Positions 20,352-30,604 of a stretch of 64,000 bases of DNA are shown piece after piece. Origin of the DNA: Burkholderia cenocepacia (lineage in GTDB: Bacteria; Pseudomonadota; Gammaproteobacteria; Burkholderiales; Burkholderiaceae); the NCBI RefSeq assembly GCF_900446215.1, contig NZ_UAQZ01000001.1, forward strand, positions 1,054,001-1,118,000. The letters run 5' to 3'. How positions within the stretch are numbered: position 1 is the first letter of the stretch; each line of letters begins with the position of its first letter. The translations under genes and the position numbers were made by a program. The notes under the pieces are model-generated. The model saw nothing but the letters and a program-made list of their open reading frames with translations, was not told the DNA's origin and did no database searches.

Positions 20352-20450
20352 CCTTCGCGACGTCTGGACATGCCCGCGCGGGCCGCCAAGAATCCTGTCC
20401 TTCCGGCGTGTCGCGCCTCGCGCGGCCGCCCGCATGGTGGAGACGAACCA

Positions 20451-21950
20451 ATGAGTTTCATCTACGACGAACGGATCGACGGGCCGCTGGCGACCGTCGA
20501 CCGCGCCACCCTCGTCGCCGCGCTGCACGCGGCGGCGCCCGGCCTCGACGTGCTGCACGAACGCGAGGCGCTCAAGCCGTTCGAATGCGACGGGCTGGCC
20601 GCGTACCGCACGGTGCCGCTCGCGGTCGTGCTACCCGACACGGTCGACCAGGTGCGCGCGGTGTTGCGCGTCGCGGCCGCGCACGGCGTACCGGTCGTCG
20701 CGCGCGGCGCGGGCACCGGATTGTCGGGCGGCGCGATGCCGCTCGAAAAAGGCATCCTGCTGGTGATGGCGAAGTTCAACCGGATCCTCGACATCGACCC
20801 CGATGCCGGCATCGCGCGCGTGCAACCCGGCGTGCGCAATCTCGCGATCTCGCAGGCCGCCGCGCCGCACGGCCTCTACTACGCGCCCGATCCGTCGTCG
20901 CAGATCGCGTGCTCGATCGGCGGCAACGTCGCCGAGAACGCGGGCGGCGTCCACTGCCTGAAATACGGGCTCACGGTGCACAACATCCTGAAGGTCGAGA
21001 TCCTGACGATCGACGGCGACACGCTCACGCTCGGCGCCGACGCGCTCGATGCACCGGGCTTCGACCTGCTCGCGCTGTTCACCGGCTCCGAAGGGATGCT
21101 CGGCATCGTCACCGAGGTGACGGTGAAGCTGTTGCCGAAGCCGCCGAGCGTGAAGGTGCTGATGGCGAGCTTCGACGACGTCGCCGAGGCGGGCGCCGCG
21201 GTCGCGCGGATCATCGGCGCGGGCGTGATCCCCGGCGGCCTCGAGATGATGGACAACCTCGCGATCCGCGCGGCCGAGGACTTCATCCACGCGGGCTATC
21301 CGGTCGACGCGCAGGCGATCCTGCTGTGCGAGCTCGACGGCGCGGCCAGCGACGTCGACGAGGATGCCGAACGCGTCGCCGCGCTGCTGCGCGACGCGGG
21401 CGCAAGCGAGATTCGCGTCGCGCGCGACGAAGCCGAGCGCCAGCGCTTCTGGGCCGGCCGCAAGAACGCGTTCCCGGCGGTCGGCCGGATGTCGCCCGAC
21501 TACTACTGCATGGACGGCACGATCCCGCGCCGCGAGCTGCCGCGCGTGCTCGAAGGGATCGCCGCGCTGTCCGCCGAATACCGGCTGCCGGTCGCGAACG
21601 TGTTCCACGCGGGCGACGGCAACATGCACCCGCTGATCCTGTTCGATGCGAACCGGCCCGGCGAGCTCGACCGCGCGGAAGCGCTCGGCGGCAAGATCCT
21701 CGAGCTGTGCGTCGCGGCGGGCGGCAGCATCACCGGCGAGCACGGTGTCGGGCGCGAGAAGATCAACCAGATGTGCGTGCAGTTCAACGCCGACGAAATC
21801 ACGTTCTTCCACGCGGTGAAGGCCGCATTCGACCCCCAGGGGCTGCTCAATCCCGGCAAGAACATCCCGACGCTGCACCGCTGCGCCGAATTCGGCGCAA
21901 TGCACGTCCATCACGGCAAGCTGCCGTTTCCCGAACTGGAGCGCTTCTGA
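20451..21950 (+). CDS. glcD: Glycolate oxidase subunit GlcD
   Basis: 499 aa. FAD-binding catalytic subunit of glycolate oxidase, oxidising glycolate to glyoxylate at the membrane. The PCMH-type FAD domain includes GAGTGLSGGAMP near residues 86-97 and later GSEGMLGIVTEV. The C-terminal oxidase domain ends with FDPQGLLNPGK. The stop codon overlaps the glcE start (TGATG), indicating translational coupling. It opens the glc operon opposite the GntR regulator. Confidence 0.95.
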   Translation: MSFIYDERIDGPLATVDRATLVAALHAAAPGLDVLHEREALKPFECDGLAAYRTVPLAVVLPDTVDQVRAVLRVAAAHGVPVVARGAGTGLSGGAMPLEKGILLVMAKFNRILDIDPDAGIARVQPGVRNLAISQAAAPHGLYYAPDPSSQIACSIGGNVAENAGGVHCLKYGLTVHNILKVEILTIDGDTLTLGADALDAPGFDLLALFTGSEGMLGIVTEVTVKLLPKPPSVKVLMASFDDVAEAGAAVARIIGAGVIPGGLEMMDNLAIRAAEDFIHAGYPVDAQAILLCELDGAASDVDEDAERVAALLRDAGASEIRVARDEAERQRFWAGRKNAFPAVGRMSPDYYCMDGTIPRRELPRVLEGIAALSAEYRLPVANVFHAGDGNMHPLILFDANRPGELDRAEALGGKILELCVAAGGSITGEHGVGREKINQMCVQFNADEITFFHAVKAAFDPQGLLNPGKNIPTLHRCAEFGAMHVHHGKLPFPELERF

Positions 21951-23026
21951 TGCGACGCGACATCGAATCCATCGACGACAGCGCGGCGCTCGTCGCGCAG
22001 GTCGACGCGGCGATCCGCGATCGCCAGCCGCTGCGCATCCGCGGCGCCGGCACGAAGGCGTTCGTCGGCCGCCCGGTCGAAGGCCGCACGCTCGACGTGC
22101 GCACGCATCGCGGCATCGTGTCGTACGACCCGACCGAACTCGTGATCACCGCGCGCGCGGGCACGCCGCTCGCCGATCTGGACGCGATGCTCGACGCGGC
22201 CGGCCAGATGCTGCCGTGCGAGCCGCCGTCGTTCGGCGGCGCGGCCACCGTCGGCGGCATGTTCGCGGCGGCGCTGTCGGGCCCGCGTCGTCCGTGGGCC
22301 GGCGCGGTGCGGGACTTCGTGCTCGGCTGCCGCGTGATCACCGGCCACGCGAAGCATCTGCGCTTCGGCGGCGAAGTGATGAAGAACGTCGCGGGCTACG
22401 ACGTATCGCGCCTGCTGGCCGGCAGTTTCGGTTGCCTCGGCGTCGTGACCGAAGTGTCGCTGAAGGTGCTGCCGAAGCCGCGCGCGACGTGCGATCTCGC
22501 GTTGACGCTCGCGGCAAGCGAAGCCGTGCAGCGCGTCGCCGCGTGGCGTCGCGCGGGGCTGCCGCTCGCGGGTGCGTGCCACGCGAACGGCGTGCTGCGC
22601 GTGCGGATCGAAGGCGGCGACGGCTCGGTGAAGGCCGCGCGCGACATGATCGGCGGCGACCGGATGGACGACCGCGGCGACGCATTCTGGGCGCGGCTGC
22701 GCGATCTCGCGCTGCCGTTCTTCGACGACCCGCGCCCGCTGTGGCGCGTGTCGGTGCCGGCTGCCGCGCCGCTCGACGCGTGGCCGGGCGCGCAGCTCGT
22801 CGACTGGGGCGGCGCGCAGCGCTGGCTGAAAACCGACGCGGCGCCGGCCGACGTGCAGCGCCTGGCCGCGCAATGGGGCGGCCACGCGACCTGCTACACG
22901 CCGGGCGCGACACCTGAGCCGTTCCAGCCGCTGCCGCCCGCGCTGCTGCGCGTGCACCGGCAGCTCAAGGCGCAGCTCGACCCGCACGCGATCTTCAATC
23001 CCGGCCGGCTCTACGCCGACTTCTGA
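21950..23026 (+). CDS. glcE: Glycolate oxidase subunit GlcE
   Basis: 358 aa. Second FAD-binding subunit of glycolate oxidase. It shows the PCMH fold with VITARAGTPLADLDAML and FGGAATVGGMFAAALSGP, then GEVMKNVAGYDVSRLLAGS, which is characteristic of GlcE, and ends with HAIFNPGRLY. The start overlaps the last base of glcD. It works in the GlcDEF complex with the downstream iron-sulfur subunit. Confidence 0.95.
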   Translation: MRRDIESIDDSAALVAQVDAAIRDRQPLRIRGAGTKAFVGRPVEGRTLDVRTHRGIVSYDPTELVITARAGTPLADLDAMLDAAGQMLPCEPPSFGGAATVGGMFAAALSGPRRPWAGAVRDFVLGCRVITGHAKHLRFGGEVMKNVAGYDVSRLLAGSFGCLGVVTEVSLKVLPKPRATCDLALTLAASEAVQRVAAWRRAGLPLAGACHANGVLRVRIEGGDGSVKAARDMIGGDRMDDRGDAFWARLRDLALPFFDDPRPLWRVSVPAAAPLDAWPGAQLVDWGGAQRWLKTDAAPADVQRLAAQWGGHATCYTPGATPEPFQPLPPALLRVHRQLKAQLDPHAIFNPGRLYADF

Positions 23027-23050
23027 CGCGAACCCGATCCCGACCCGCCG

Positions 23051-24271
23051 ATGCAAACCAATCTCAGCGAAGCAAGCAAGGCCCTCGCCCGGGCCGACGA
23101 AGCGGAAGCGATCCTGCGCGCGTGCGTGCACTGCGGCTTCTGCAATGCGACCTGCCCGACCTATCAGGTGCTCGGCAACGAGCTCGACGGGCCGCGCGGC
23201 CGCATCTACCTGATCAAGCAGTTGCTCGAAGGCGAGCCGTGCGGCGAACGCACGCAACGGCATCTCGACCGCTGCCTGACGTGCCGCAACTGCGAGACGA
23301 CCTGCCCGTCCGGCGTGCGCTATCACACGCTGCTCGACATCGGTCGCGCGGAAGCCGAAAAGCGCGTGCAACGGCCGGCGCGCGAACGCCTGCTGCGCGC
23401 CGGGTTGCGTCACGTGGTGCCGCGCCCGGCCACGTTCGCCGCGCTGCTGAAGGCCGGCCGCGCGCTGCGCCCGCTGCTGCCCGGCACGCTGCGGGACAAG
23501 ATCCCGGCCGCCGTGCCCGCCGCCGCGCCGCGCCCGGCCGTGCGTCATGCACGGCGCGTGCTGATGCTCGAGGGCTGCGTGCAGCCGTCGCTGTCGCCGA
23601 ACACCAATGCGGCCGCCGCGCGCGTGCTCGACGGGCTCGGCATCAGCGTGAGCCCCGCGCGCGAAGCCGGCTGCTGCGGCGCGACCGAATATCACCTGAA
23701 CGCGCAGGATGCGGGCCTTCAGCGCGCGCGCCGCAACATCGACGCATGGTGGCCCGCGATCGAGGCCGGTGCGGAGGCGATCGTGCTGACCGCGAGCGGC
23801 TGCGGCGCGTTCGTGAAGGAATACGGCGACCTGCTGCGCTCCGACCCCGTCTATGCGGAGAAGGCGCGGCGCGTCAGCGCGCTCGCGCGCGATCTGGCCG
23901 AAGTGATCGCGGCCGAGCCGCTCGACGCACTCGCCGATGCGACGCCACGGCGCGTCGCGGTCCATTGCCCGTGCACGCTGCAGCACGCGCAGCGCCTCGG
24001 CGGTGCGGTCGAGCGCATCCTGACGCGGCTGGGCTTCGATCTGACGAATGTCGCCGACGGCCATCTGTGCTGCGGCTCGGCCGGCACGTATGCGCTGACG
24101 CAACCCGACCTCGCGACGACACTACGCGACAACAAGCTCGATGCGCTCGAAGCGGCGCAGCCGGACCTGATTGTCACCGCCAACGTCGGCTGCCAGACTC
24201 ATCTGAACGGCGCGGGCCGCACGCCCGTGCGCCACTGGATCGAGCTCGTCGACAACCGGCTGGTCACCTGA
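23051..24271 (+). CDS. glcF: Glycolate oxidase iron-sulfur subunit GlcF
   Basis: 406 aa. Two 4Fe-4S ferredoxin-type motifs are visible: Cys25-28-31-35 (CVHCGFCNATC) and Cys75-78-81-85 (CLTCRNCETTC). Two CCG domains follow (GCCGATEYH, LCCGSAGTYAL), the cysteine-rich modules of the HdrB/GlcF family. It passes electrons from GlcDE to the quinone pool. It starts 24 bases after glcE. Confidence 0.95.
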   Translation: MQTNLSEASKALARADEAEAILRACVHCGFCNATCPTYQVLGNELDGPRGRIYLIKQLLEGEPCGERTQRHLDRCLTCRNCETTCPSGVRYHTLLDIGRAEAEKRVQRPARERLLRAGLRHVVPRPATFAALLKAGRALRPLLPGTLRDKIPAAVPAAAPRPAVRHARRVLMLEGCVQPSLSPNTNAAAARVLDGLGISVSPAREAGCCGATEYHLNAQDAGLQRARRNIDAWWPAIEAGAEAIVLTASGCGAFVKEYGDLLRSDPVYAEKARRVSALARDLAEVIAAEPLDALADATPRRVAVHCPCTLQHAQRLGGAVERILTRLGFDLTNVADGHLCCGSAGTYALTQPDLATTLRDNKLDALEAAQPDLIVTANVGCQTHLNGAGRTPVRHWIELVDNRLVT

Positions 24272-24293
24272 CCGCCGCTTCCGGAGGAAACCC

Positions 24294-24698
24294 ATGCAAA
24301 CGAAACCCGAACTCGAACTGGCCGATGCCGAGCGCATGCTCGCCGCGGCGCGCGCGGAAGCGGAACGCCACGGCTGGGCCGTGTCGATCGCCGTCGTCGA
24401 CGACGGCGGCCACCTGCTCGCGTTCGCTCGGCTGAACGGCGCATCGCCGGCCAGCAGCACCCTCGCGCAGGACAAGGCCCGCGCGGCGGCGCTCGGCCGT
24501 CGCGAGACGAAGGCGTATGAGGATATGATCAACGGTGGCCGCACCGCGTTTCTGAGCGCGCCGCTCACGGGCTTGCTCGAAGGCGGCGTGCCGGTCACGG
24601 TCGGCGGCCGGATTGCAGGCGCGATCGGTGTGTCTGGCGTAAAGTCCGAACAGGACGCGCAGATCGCCCGCGCCGGTACACAGAGCGTCGCGGAATAA
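24294..24698 (+). CDS. glcG: GlcG/HbpS-family protein
   Basis: 134 aa. Typical HbpS/GlcG (DUF336) protein with VDDGGHLLAFARLNGA and GGVPVTVGGRIAGAIGVSG. Members bind haem, cobalamin or small molecules; the one coupled to glycolate oxidation has no settled function. It starts after CCGGAGGAAACCC, 22 bases behind glcF, and precedes malate synthase G, so it is part of the glc operon as in E. coli. Confidence 0.9.
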   Translation: MQTKPELELADAERMLAAARAEAERHGWAVSIAVVDDGGHLLAFARLNGASPASSTLAQDKARAAALGRRETKAYEDMINGGRTAFLSAPLTGLLEGGVPVTVGGRIAGAIGVSGVKSEQDAQIARAGTQSVAE

Positions 24699-24737
24699 CC
24701 AGCCAAACCGCGCGCATTTTCCCCGGGAGGATTCACG

Positions 24738-26912
24738 ATGATCGACCAAGCAGGACTGCAAGTCGCGCCAGCGCTGAGCCAGTTCATTGAAAACGAAGCG
24801 CTGCCGGGCACCGGCATCGACAAGGCCGCGTTCTGGAGCGGTTTCTCGGCCCTGGTGCACGACCTCGCGCCGCGCAACCGCGAGCTGCTCGCGGAACGCG
24901 ACCGCCTGCAGCAGGAACTCGACGCGTGGCATCGCGCGCACCCCGGCCCGGTTCGCGACCATGCCGCGTATCGCGCATTCCTCGAACGAATCGGCTACCT
25001 CGTGCCGGTCCCGTCGAACGTCGCGGCAGCCACCGCGAACGTCGACAGCGAGATCGCCACGCAGGCCGGCCCGCAGCTCGTCGTGCCGCTGTCGAACGCA
25101 CGCTATGCGCTGAACGCCGCGAACGCGCGCTGGGGCAGCCTGTACGACGCGCTGTACGGCACCGACGCACTGCCCGAAGACGGCGGCGCCGAACGCACGT
25201 CGGCCTACAACCCGACGCGCGGCCAGCGCGTGATCGACTACGCGCGCAACGTGCTCGACACCGCGGCGCCGCTCGCGAGCGGCTCGCACCGCGACGCGCT
25301 GCGCTACCGCGTGCAGGACGGCCAGCTCGCGGTCGAAACCGCGCAGGGCAACGTCGCGCTCGCGCAGCCCGCGCAGTTCGTCGGCTACCAGGGCGCGGCC
25401 GATGCGCCGTCCGCGATCCTGCTGAAGCACAACGGCCTGCACCTCGAGATCCAGATCGACGCGTCGACGCCGATCGGCCGCGCCGATCTCGCGAACGTGA
25501 AGGACGTCGTGCTCGAAGCCGCGGTCAGCACGATCATCGACTGCGAGGATTCGGTCGCGGCGGTCGACGCCGACGACAAGGTCCAGCTCTACCGCAACTG
25601 GCTCGGCCTGATGCAGGGCACGCTGGTCGAGGAAGTCGCGAAGGGCGGCAAGACCTTCACGCGCCGCCTGAACGCGGATCGCGAGTACACGACGCCCGCC
25701 GGCGGCACGCTGTCGCTGCATGGCCGCTCGCTGCTGTTCGTGCGCAACGTCGGCCACCTGATGACCAACGGCGCGGTGCTCGACCGCGACGGCAACGAGA
25801 TTCCGGAAGGGATTCTCGACGGCGTCGTCACGGTGCTGTGCGCGCTGCACGACCTGAAGGCGAAGCGCAATTCGCGCACGGGCTCGATCTACATCGTGAA
25901 GCCGAAGATGCACGGCCCGGTGGAAGTCGCGTTCGCCGACACGCTGTTCGCGCGCATCGAGGATCTGTACGGCCTGCCGCGCAACACGCTGAAGATGGGC
26001 ATCATGGACGAGGAGCGCCGCACCAGCGTGAACCTCGCCGCATGTATCGCCGCCGCCGCCGCGCGCGTGGCGTTCATCAACACCGGCTTCCTCGACCGCA
26101 CCGGCGACGAGATGCACACCGCGATGGAAGCGGGCCCGATGATCCGCAAGGGCGACATGAAGTCGTCGGCGTGGATCCAGTCGTACGAGCGCAACAACGT
26201 GCTCGCGGGCCTGTCGGCCGGCCTGCGCGGCCGCGCGCAGATCGGCAAGGGCATGTGGGCGATGCCGGACCTGATGCATGCGATGCTCGAGCAGAAGATC
26301 GCGCATCCGCGCGCCGGCGCGAACACCGCATGGGTGCCGTCGCCGACCGCCGCGACGCTGCACGCGCTGCACTACCACCTCGTCGACGTGCAGGCCGTCC
26401 AGCAGGAACTCGAGAAGACGCCGTACGCGAGCGAGCGCGACGCACTGCTCGAAGGGTTGCTGACCGTGCCGGTCGTCGAGCGTGCCGCGTGGAGCGAGGC
26501 GGAAATCCTGAGCGAGGTCGAGAACAACGCGCAGGGCATCCTCGGCTACGTCGTGCGCTGGGTCGAACAGGGCGTCGGCTGCTCGAAGGTGCCGGACATC
26601 CACGACGTCGGCCTGATGGAAGATCGCGCGACGCTGCGCATTTCGAGCCAGCACATCGCGAACTGGCTGCGCCACGGCATGATCACCGAGGCATTCGTGC
26701 TCGACGTGTTCAAGCGGATGGCGCGCGTCGTCGACCAGCAGAACGCCGGCGATCCGAACTATCGCCCGATGGCGCCCGGCTACGACCAGTCGACCGCGTT
26801 CCAGGCCGCGTGCGCGCTCGCGCTGCAAGGTACGTCGCAGCCGAGCGGTTATACCGAGCCGCTGCTGCATCAGTTCCGGCTCGCGTTCAAGGCGCAACAG
26901 CGCGGCGCATGA
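24738..26912 (+). CDS. glcB: Malate synthase G
   Basis: 724 aa, full length for isoform G. Condenses glyoxylate with acetyl-CoA to malate, channelling the product of GlcDEF into central metabolism. Catalytic-core segments include [12 protein letters not shown] (glyoxylate-binding Arg) and [18 protein letters not shown] (catalytic Asp region near the C-terminal third). It begins after GGGAGGATTCACG, 39 bases downstream of glcG, and is followed by a hairpin terminator. Confidence 0.97.
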   Translation: MIDQAGLQVAPALSQFIENEALPGTGIDKAAFWSGFSALVHDLAPRNRELLAERDRLQQELDAWHRAHPGPVRDHAAYRAFLERIGYLVPVPSNVAAATANVDSEIATQAGPQLVVPLSNARYALNAANARWGSLYDALYGTDALPEDGGAERTSAYNPTRGQRVIDYARNVLDTAAPLASGSHRDALRYRVQDGQLAVETAQGNVALAQPAQFVGYQGAADAPSAILLKHNGLHLEIQIDASTPIGRADLANVKDVVLEAAVSTIIDCEDSVAAVDADDKVQLYRNWLGLMQGTLVEEVAKGGKTFTRRLNADREYTTPAGGTLSLHGRSLLFVRNVGHLMTNGAVLDRDGNEIPEGILDGVVTVLCALHDLKAKRNSRTGSIYIVKPKMHGPVEVAFADTLFARIEDLYGLPRNTLKMGIMDEERRTSVNLAACIAAAAARVAFINTGFLDRTGDEMHTAMEAGPMIRKGDMKSSAWIQSYERNNVLAGLSAGLRGRAQIGKGMWAMPDLMHAMLEQKIAHPRAGANTAWVPSPTAATLHALHYHLVDVQAVQQELEKTPYASERDALLEGLLTVPVVERAAWSEAEILSEVENNAQGILGYVVRWVEQGVGCSKVPDIHDVGLMEDRATLRISSQHIANWLRHGMITEAFVLDVFKRMARVVDQQNAGDPNYRPMAPGYDQSTAFQAACALALQGTSQPSGYTEPLLHQFRLAFKAQQRGA

Positions 26913-26971
26913 ACCTGCGCATGCGGGTTCGTCCCGCATGCCGGGCGCCGGCCGTACGCCGGCCTCGCGAA

Positions 26972-26998
26972 ACGGGCAGCCTCGCGGCTGCCCGTTTT
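26972..26998 (+). terminator. Rho-independent terminator of the glc operon
   Basis: ACGGGCAGC-CTCGC-GGCTGCCCGT stem followed by a short T run, about 60 bases after the glcB stop. Confidence 0.85.
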
Positions 26999-27449
26999 CA
27001 TATTCGCGTTCAGCCGAGCGTTGAAACCGATAATCGGCGCCTGTCGCCGGCCCACCATTAATCCGCCGGTATCCGCAACCGTCGGCGCGACCTCCCCGCT
27101 CCCCCGCGAAGCCTTGCGCCGCAACGCTGCGCCCGATATTGGCAAGCCCGGGATTACACCGTAATTTGACCCCGATCAACAGGGTGCAACATTTTCCGCG
27201 CACGCAAACACGCGCGTTATACTCCGTGGAATTCGCATCACGCAATTCGTCAGATCGTCGAATTGCAGTCAATGTTTACCTGTAAATATAGGGTTTATCC
27301 GGTCGCGATTGTCGATAATCGGCGGCCGTTTTTTCCGCTGAACGAAAGGCTGGCACGGGCAGAGGGCTGCGCACCGGATCGCCACCGGTAGTCATACGAA
27401 CAATCGCATCGACCCGCCGCCCGGCGACGATGCCCCCGATCCACGGACC
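26999..27449. other. Intergenic region upstream of a diguanylate cyclase
   Basis: No gene is supported here. The stretch is less GC-rich than its surroundings. A TATACT (27219-27224) could be a -10 element. GCAATTCG (27242-27249) and CGAATTGC (27259-27266) form an inverted repeat with a 9-base spacer, and TTTAC-CT-GTAAA lies at 27275-27286. These may be regulatory sites for the downstream cyclase. Confidence 0.45.
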
Positions 27450-29015
27450 ATGGCCGAAACCGACTACGCAATGCCCAGCGAATCCGGCCTGACGAGCCGT
27501 GTCGCCGCTCATCTGCGCCGGTTCCTGCTGCCGTACCTGATCTTCTATACGGGGCTGCTGATCGCGCTGATCCTGCTGCTACTGTGCGGAATCGTGCTGT
27601 ACGAAGGCCGCATCGACGCGCGCGACCGTTCGCGCAGCATGCAGCAGAATCTCGCGCTGATGGCGTCGTGGGACATCGAACGCAACATCGAGATCTATTC
27701 GCTGTCGCTGCAGGCGGTCGTCGAAGGCGCGAACGACCCCGACGTCACCAAGCTGCCGATGCCGCTGCGCCGCCAGGTGCTGTTCGACCGCGCGACGACG
27801 GCCAAGTACCTCGGCGGCATCTACGTGCTCGACGCAAAGGGCGACATCGCGGTCGACGGCAAGAGCGACGTGCCGCGCAAGGCCAACTTCGCGAACGAAC
27901 CGTACTTCACCGTGCCCCGCGACCACCCCGAGATCGGCCTGTACGTGAGCCCCCCGTATCATTCGCGGCTGCGCGGCGGCTCGCCGAGCATCGCGCTCAG
28001 CCGGCGAATCACCCGGCCCGACGGGTCGTTCGGCGGCGTCGCGGTGATGTCGATCCGGCTCGAATATTTCCAGAATCTGTTCTCGCGCCTGTCGCTCGGC
28101 GATCGCGGCTCGGTTGCCCTGATCAACACGGACGGCAAGATGGTCGCGCGCGAGCCCTACGACCCCAGGATTGTCGGCCGCGACATCAGTCGCGCGAGCA
28201 CGTTCCGGCATTTCATGACCGCCAGCGAAGGGAGCTTCGCCGATACCGCGTCGATCGACGGCGTGCGACGCCTGTACGTGTTCCGGCACCTCGACGGCCT
28301 GCCGCTGATCGTCATGGTCGCGCGCTCGGAAGCGGACACCTACGCCGCGTGGTACGACCGTGCGATCCCGATCGGCTCCGCGATGGTCGTGCTCGCGATC
28401 GGCTTCGTCGGCCTGTCGCTGCTGCTCGACGTGCAATTGCGCAAGCGTCATCGCGCGGAAACCGAGCTGCAGGCGCTCGCGCGCACCGACGGCCTGACGG
28501 GCCTCGACAACCGCCGGATGCTCGACGTCACGCTCGCGCGCGAATGGCGGCGTGCCGCGCGCTCGCAACATGCGCTGTCGCTGCTGTTCATCGACGTCGA
28601 TTACTTCAAGCGCTACAACGACACGCAGGGCCACCAGGCCGGCGACGACGCCCTCGCCGCGGTCGGCCACTGCATCGCCGGCTGCCTGCGCCGCCCGGCC
28701 GACTATGCGGCGCGCTATGGCGGCGAGGAATTCGTCGTGGTGCTGCCGGACATCGACTCGGACGGCGCGGTGACGATCGCCGAAACGATCCGCACGGGCG
28801 TCCTTGATCTCGGCATCCGCCACGACGCCGGCACGGTCGGCCGGCTGACGGTGAGCATCGGCGTGACGACCAGCTATCCCGAACGCGACGACAACATCCA
28901 GGCCGCGCTCAAGCTGGCCGACGATGCGCTGTACCGGGCGAAGGAAGGCGGGCGCAACCGCATCGTCGTGCAGGCGGCCACGCCGCCCGACGATCGCCAG
29001 TCGCGGCGGGCCTGA
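27450..29015 (+). CDS. Membrane diguanylate cyclase with extracytoplasmic sensor (dCACHE-GGDEF)
   Basis: 521 aa. One transmembrane helix at about residues 27-52, a periplasmic cache-type sensor to about residue 305, a second helix at about 308-332, then a GGDEF domain. The active-site motif is GGEEF (about residues 424-428), so it should make c-di-GMP. An inhibitory site RPAD lies exactly five residues before it, so product feedback is expected. ATG 27450 lacks a clear ribosome-binding site; a second in-frame ATG follows seven codons later. It stands alone ahead of the two-component pair. Confidence 0.9.
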   Translation: MAETDYAMPSESGLTSRVAAHLRRFLLPYLIFYTGLLIALILLLLCGIVLYEGRIDARDRSRSMQQNLALMASWDIERNIEIYSLSLQAVVEGANDPDVTKLPMPLRRQVLFDRATTAKYLGGIYVLDAKGDIAVDGKSDVPRKANFANEPYFTVPRDHPEIGLYVSPPYHSRLRGGSPSIALSRRITRPDGSFGGVAVMSIRLEYFQNLFSRLSLGDRGSVALINTDGKMVAREPYDPRIVGRDISRASTFRHFMTASEGSFADTASIDGVRRLYVFRHLDGLPLIVMVARSEADTYAAWYDRAIPIGSAMVVLAIGFVGLSLLLDVQLRKRHRAETELQALARTDGLTGLDNRRMLDVTLAREWRRAARSQHALSLLFIDVDYFKRYNDTQGHQAGDDALAAVGHCIAGCLRRPADYAARYGGEEFVVVLPDIDSDGAVTIAETIRTGVLDLGIRHDAGTVGRLTVSIGVTTSYPERDDNIQAALKLADDALYRAKEGGRNRIVVQAATPPDDRQSRRA

Positions 29016-29189
29016 GCGTACGGGCAGCGGCGGGGCCGCCGCCGTCCGCAGGCAAAATCACCGACAATATCGGCTCGATACGCCACCGCGCCGCCGCGCG
29101 GCCGACGTCCCCGGCCGGGCCGCGCCTGGCTGGCCGCGCCTGGCCAGCCGCACCACGGCCGCGCCGGTTCGCGGCCGCTTCGCACCACC

Positions 29190-30572
29190 ATGAGACTCAA
29201 GGCAAAGATCTTCCTTCTGGCCATCGTGCCGTTCCTGCTCGCGATCGCCGGCATCGGCTTCGGCGTGCGCCAGCAGGCGACGTCGCTCGCGCGCACGCAG
29301 CACGCGACGATCCAGGCCGCGTACCTGTCGAGCAAGGAAGTCGAGCTGAAACACTACGTCGAGCTCGCGACGAGCGCGATCATGCCGCTCTACGACGCGA
29401 GCGGCCGCAATGCGCGCGACGACGCGCTGCTGCGCACGCAGGCGCTCGCGATGCTGCAAAAGATGGATTTCGGCCCGGACGGCTATTTCTTCGTGTACGA
29501 CCTGCACGGCAATTCGCTGATGCATCCGCGCGAGCCCGAACGCGTCGGCCACAACTTCTGGTCGATGCGCGACCCGCAGGGCGCACTGACCATCCAGAAG
29601 CTGATCGGCGCGGCGTCGCAGGGCGGCGGCTACGTGCGCTACGCATGGCAGCGGCCGTCGACGGGCCGCGTCGCGCCGAAGCTCGGCTACGTCGTCGCGC
29701 TCGAGCGCTGGGGCTGGATGGTCGGCACCGGCATCTATCTCGACGACGTCGACACCGCGCTGCAGCGCATCGACACGCGCGCGTCCGCGAACATCGAGCG
29801 CACGATGAGCTGGCTCACCGCGATCGCGCTCACCGGCGCGGCGGCGATCGCCGTGTGCGCACTGGTGCTGAACGTCAGCGAGTCGCGCAGCGCCGACGCG
29901 AAACTCAAGCAGCTCGCGCAGCGCGTCGTCGAATCGCAGGAGCAGGAGCGCGCGCGGCTGTCACGCGAACTGCACGACGGGATCAGCCAGATGATGGTGT
30001 CCGCGAAGCTGATGCTCGAATCCGCGCTCGCGCGCTTCGAGCGCGGCACGTCGCGCGTGCCCGAAGCCGAGCAGGCGCTCGCGTCGGGTGTCGGGCGGCT
30101 CGGCGATACGCTGCGCGAAGTCCGGCGCATCTCGCATGCGCTGCGGCCGTCGATGCTCGACGATCTCGGCCTCGCGGCCGCGCTCGAGCAACTCGTGCGC
30201 GAGCTCGGCGCCGAGAGCGGCATCGACATCGGCTATACGCAGGTCGCGCACAGCGGCACGCAGCCCTTGCCCGAAGCCGTCAACACCGCGCTGTTCCGGA
30301 TCGCGCAGGAAGCGCTGAGCAACATCGTGCATCATGCGCGGGCGTCGCGCGCGGCCGTCACGCTCGACGTCGGCGCGCAAACCGTCACGCTGACGATTGC
30401 CGACAACGGCTGCGGCTTCGACGCCGAACGCTCGCAGGCCGACGCGCGCCGCGGCATCGGCCTGCGCAACATGCGAGAGCGCCTCGACGCGCTCGGCGGC
30501 ACGCTGACGATCACGTCGCAAGTGGGCCACACGATCGTCGCCGCACGCGTGCCGCTGCGCAGCGCGGCGTGA
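29190..30572 (+). CDS. Cache-domain sensor histidine kinase (NarL/DesK class)
   Basis: 460 aa. N-terminal transmembrane helix (about 5-27), a single-cache periplasmic domain (about 35-200, with FGPDGYFFVYDLHG and WGWMVGTGIYLDDV), a second helix at about 205-228, then a HisKA_3 domain with the phospho-accepting His near residue 261 (SRELHDGISQMM), and an HATPase domain (ADNGCGF, GIGLRNM). It is followed after 32 bases by a LuxR-type response regulator. The cache class commonly senses small organic acids; the ligand is unknown. Confidence 0.93.
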   Translation: MRLKAKIFLLAIVPFLLAIAGIGFGVRQQATSLARTQHATIQAAYLSSKEVELKHYVELATSAIMPLYDASGRNARDDALLRTQALAMLQKMDFGPDGYFFVYDLHGNSLMHPREPERVGHNFWSMRDPQGALTIQKLIGAASQGGGYVRYAWQRPSTGRVAPKLGYVVALERWGWMVGTGIYLDDVDTALQRIDTRASANIERTMSWLTAIALTGAAAIAVCALVLNVSESRSADAKLKQLAQRVVESQEQERARLSRELHDGISQMMVSAKLMLESALARFERGTSRVPEAEQALASGVGRLGDTLREVRRISHALRPSMLDDLGLAAALEQLVRELGAESGIDIGYTQVAHSGTQPLPEAVNTALFRIAQEALSNIVHHARASRAAVTLDVGAQTVTLTIADNGCGFDAERSQADARRGIGLRNMRERLDALGGTLTITSQVGHTIVAARVPLRSAA

Positions 30573-30604
30573 CGACGCGCCCCATTACAGGAGACCTTTC
30601 ACGC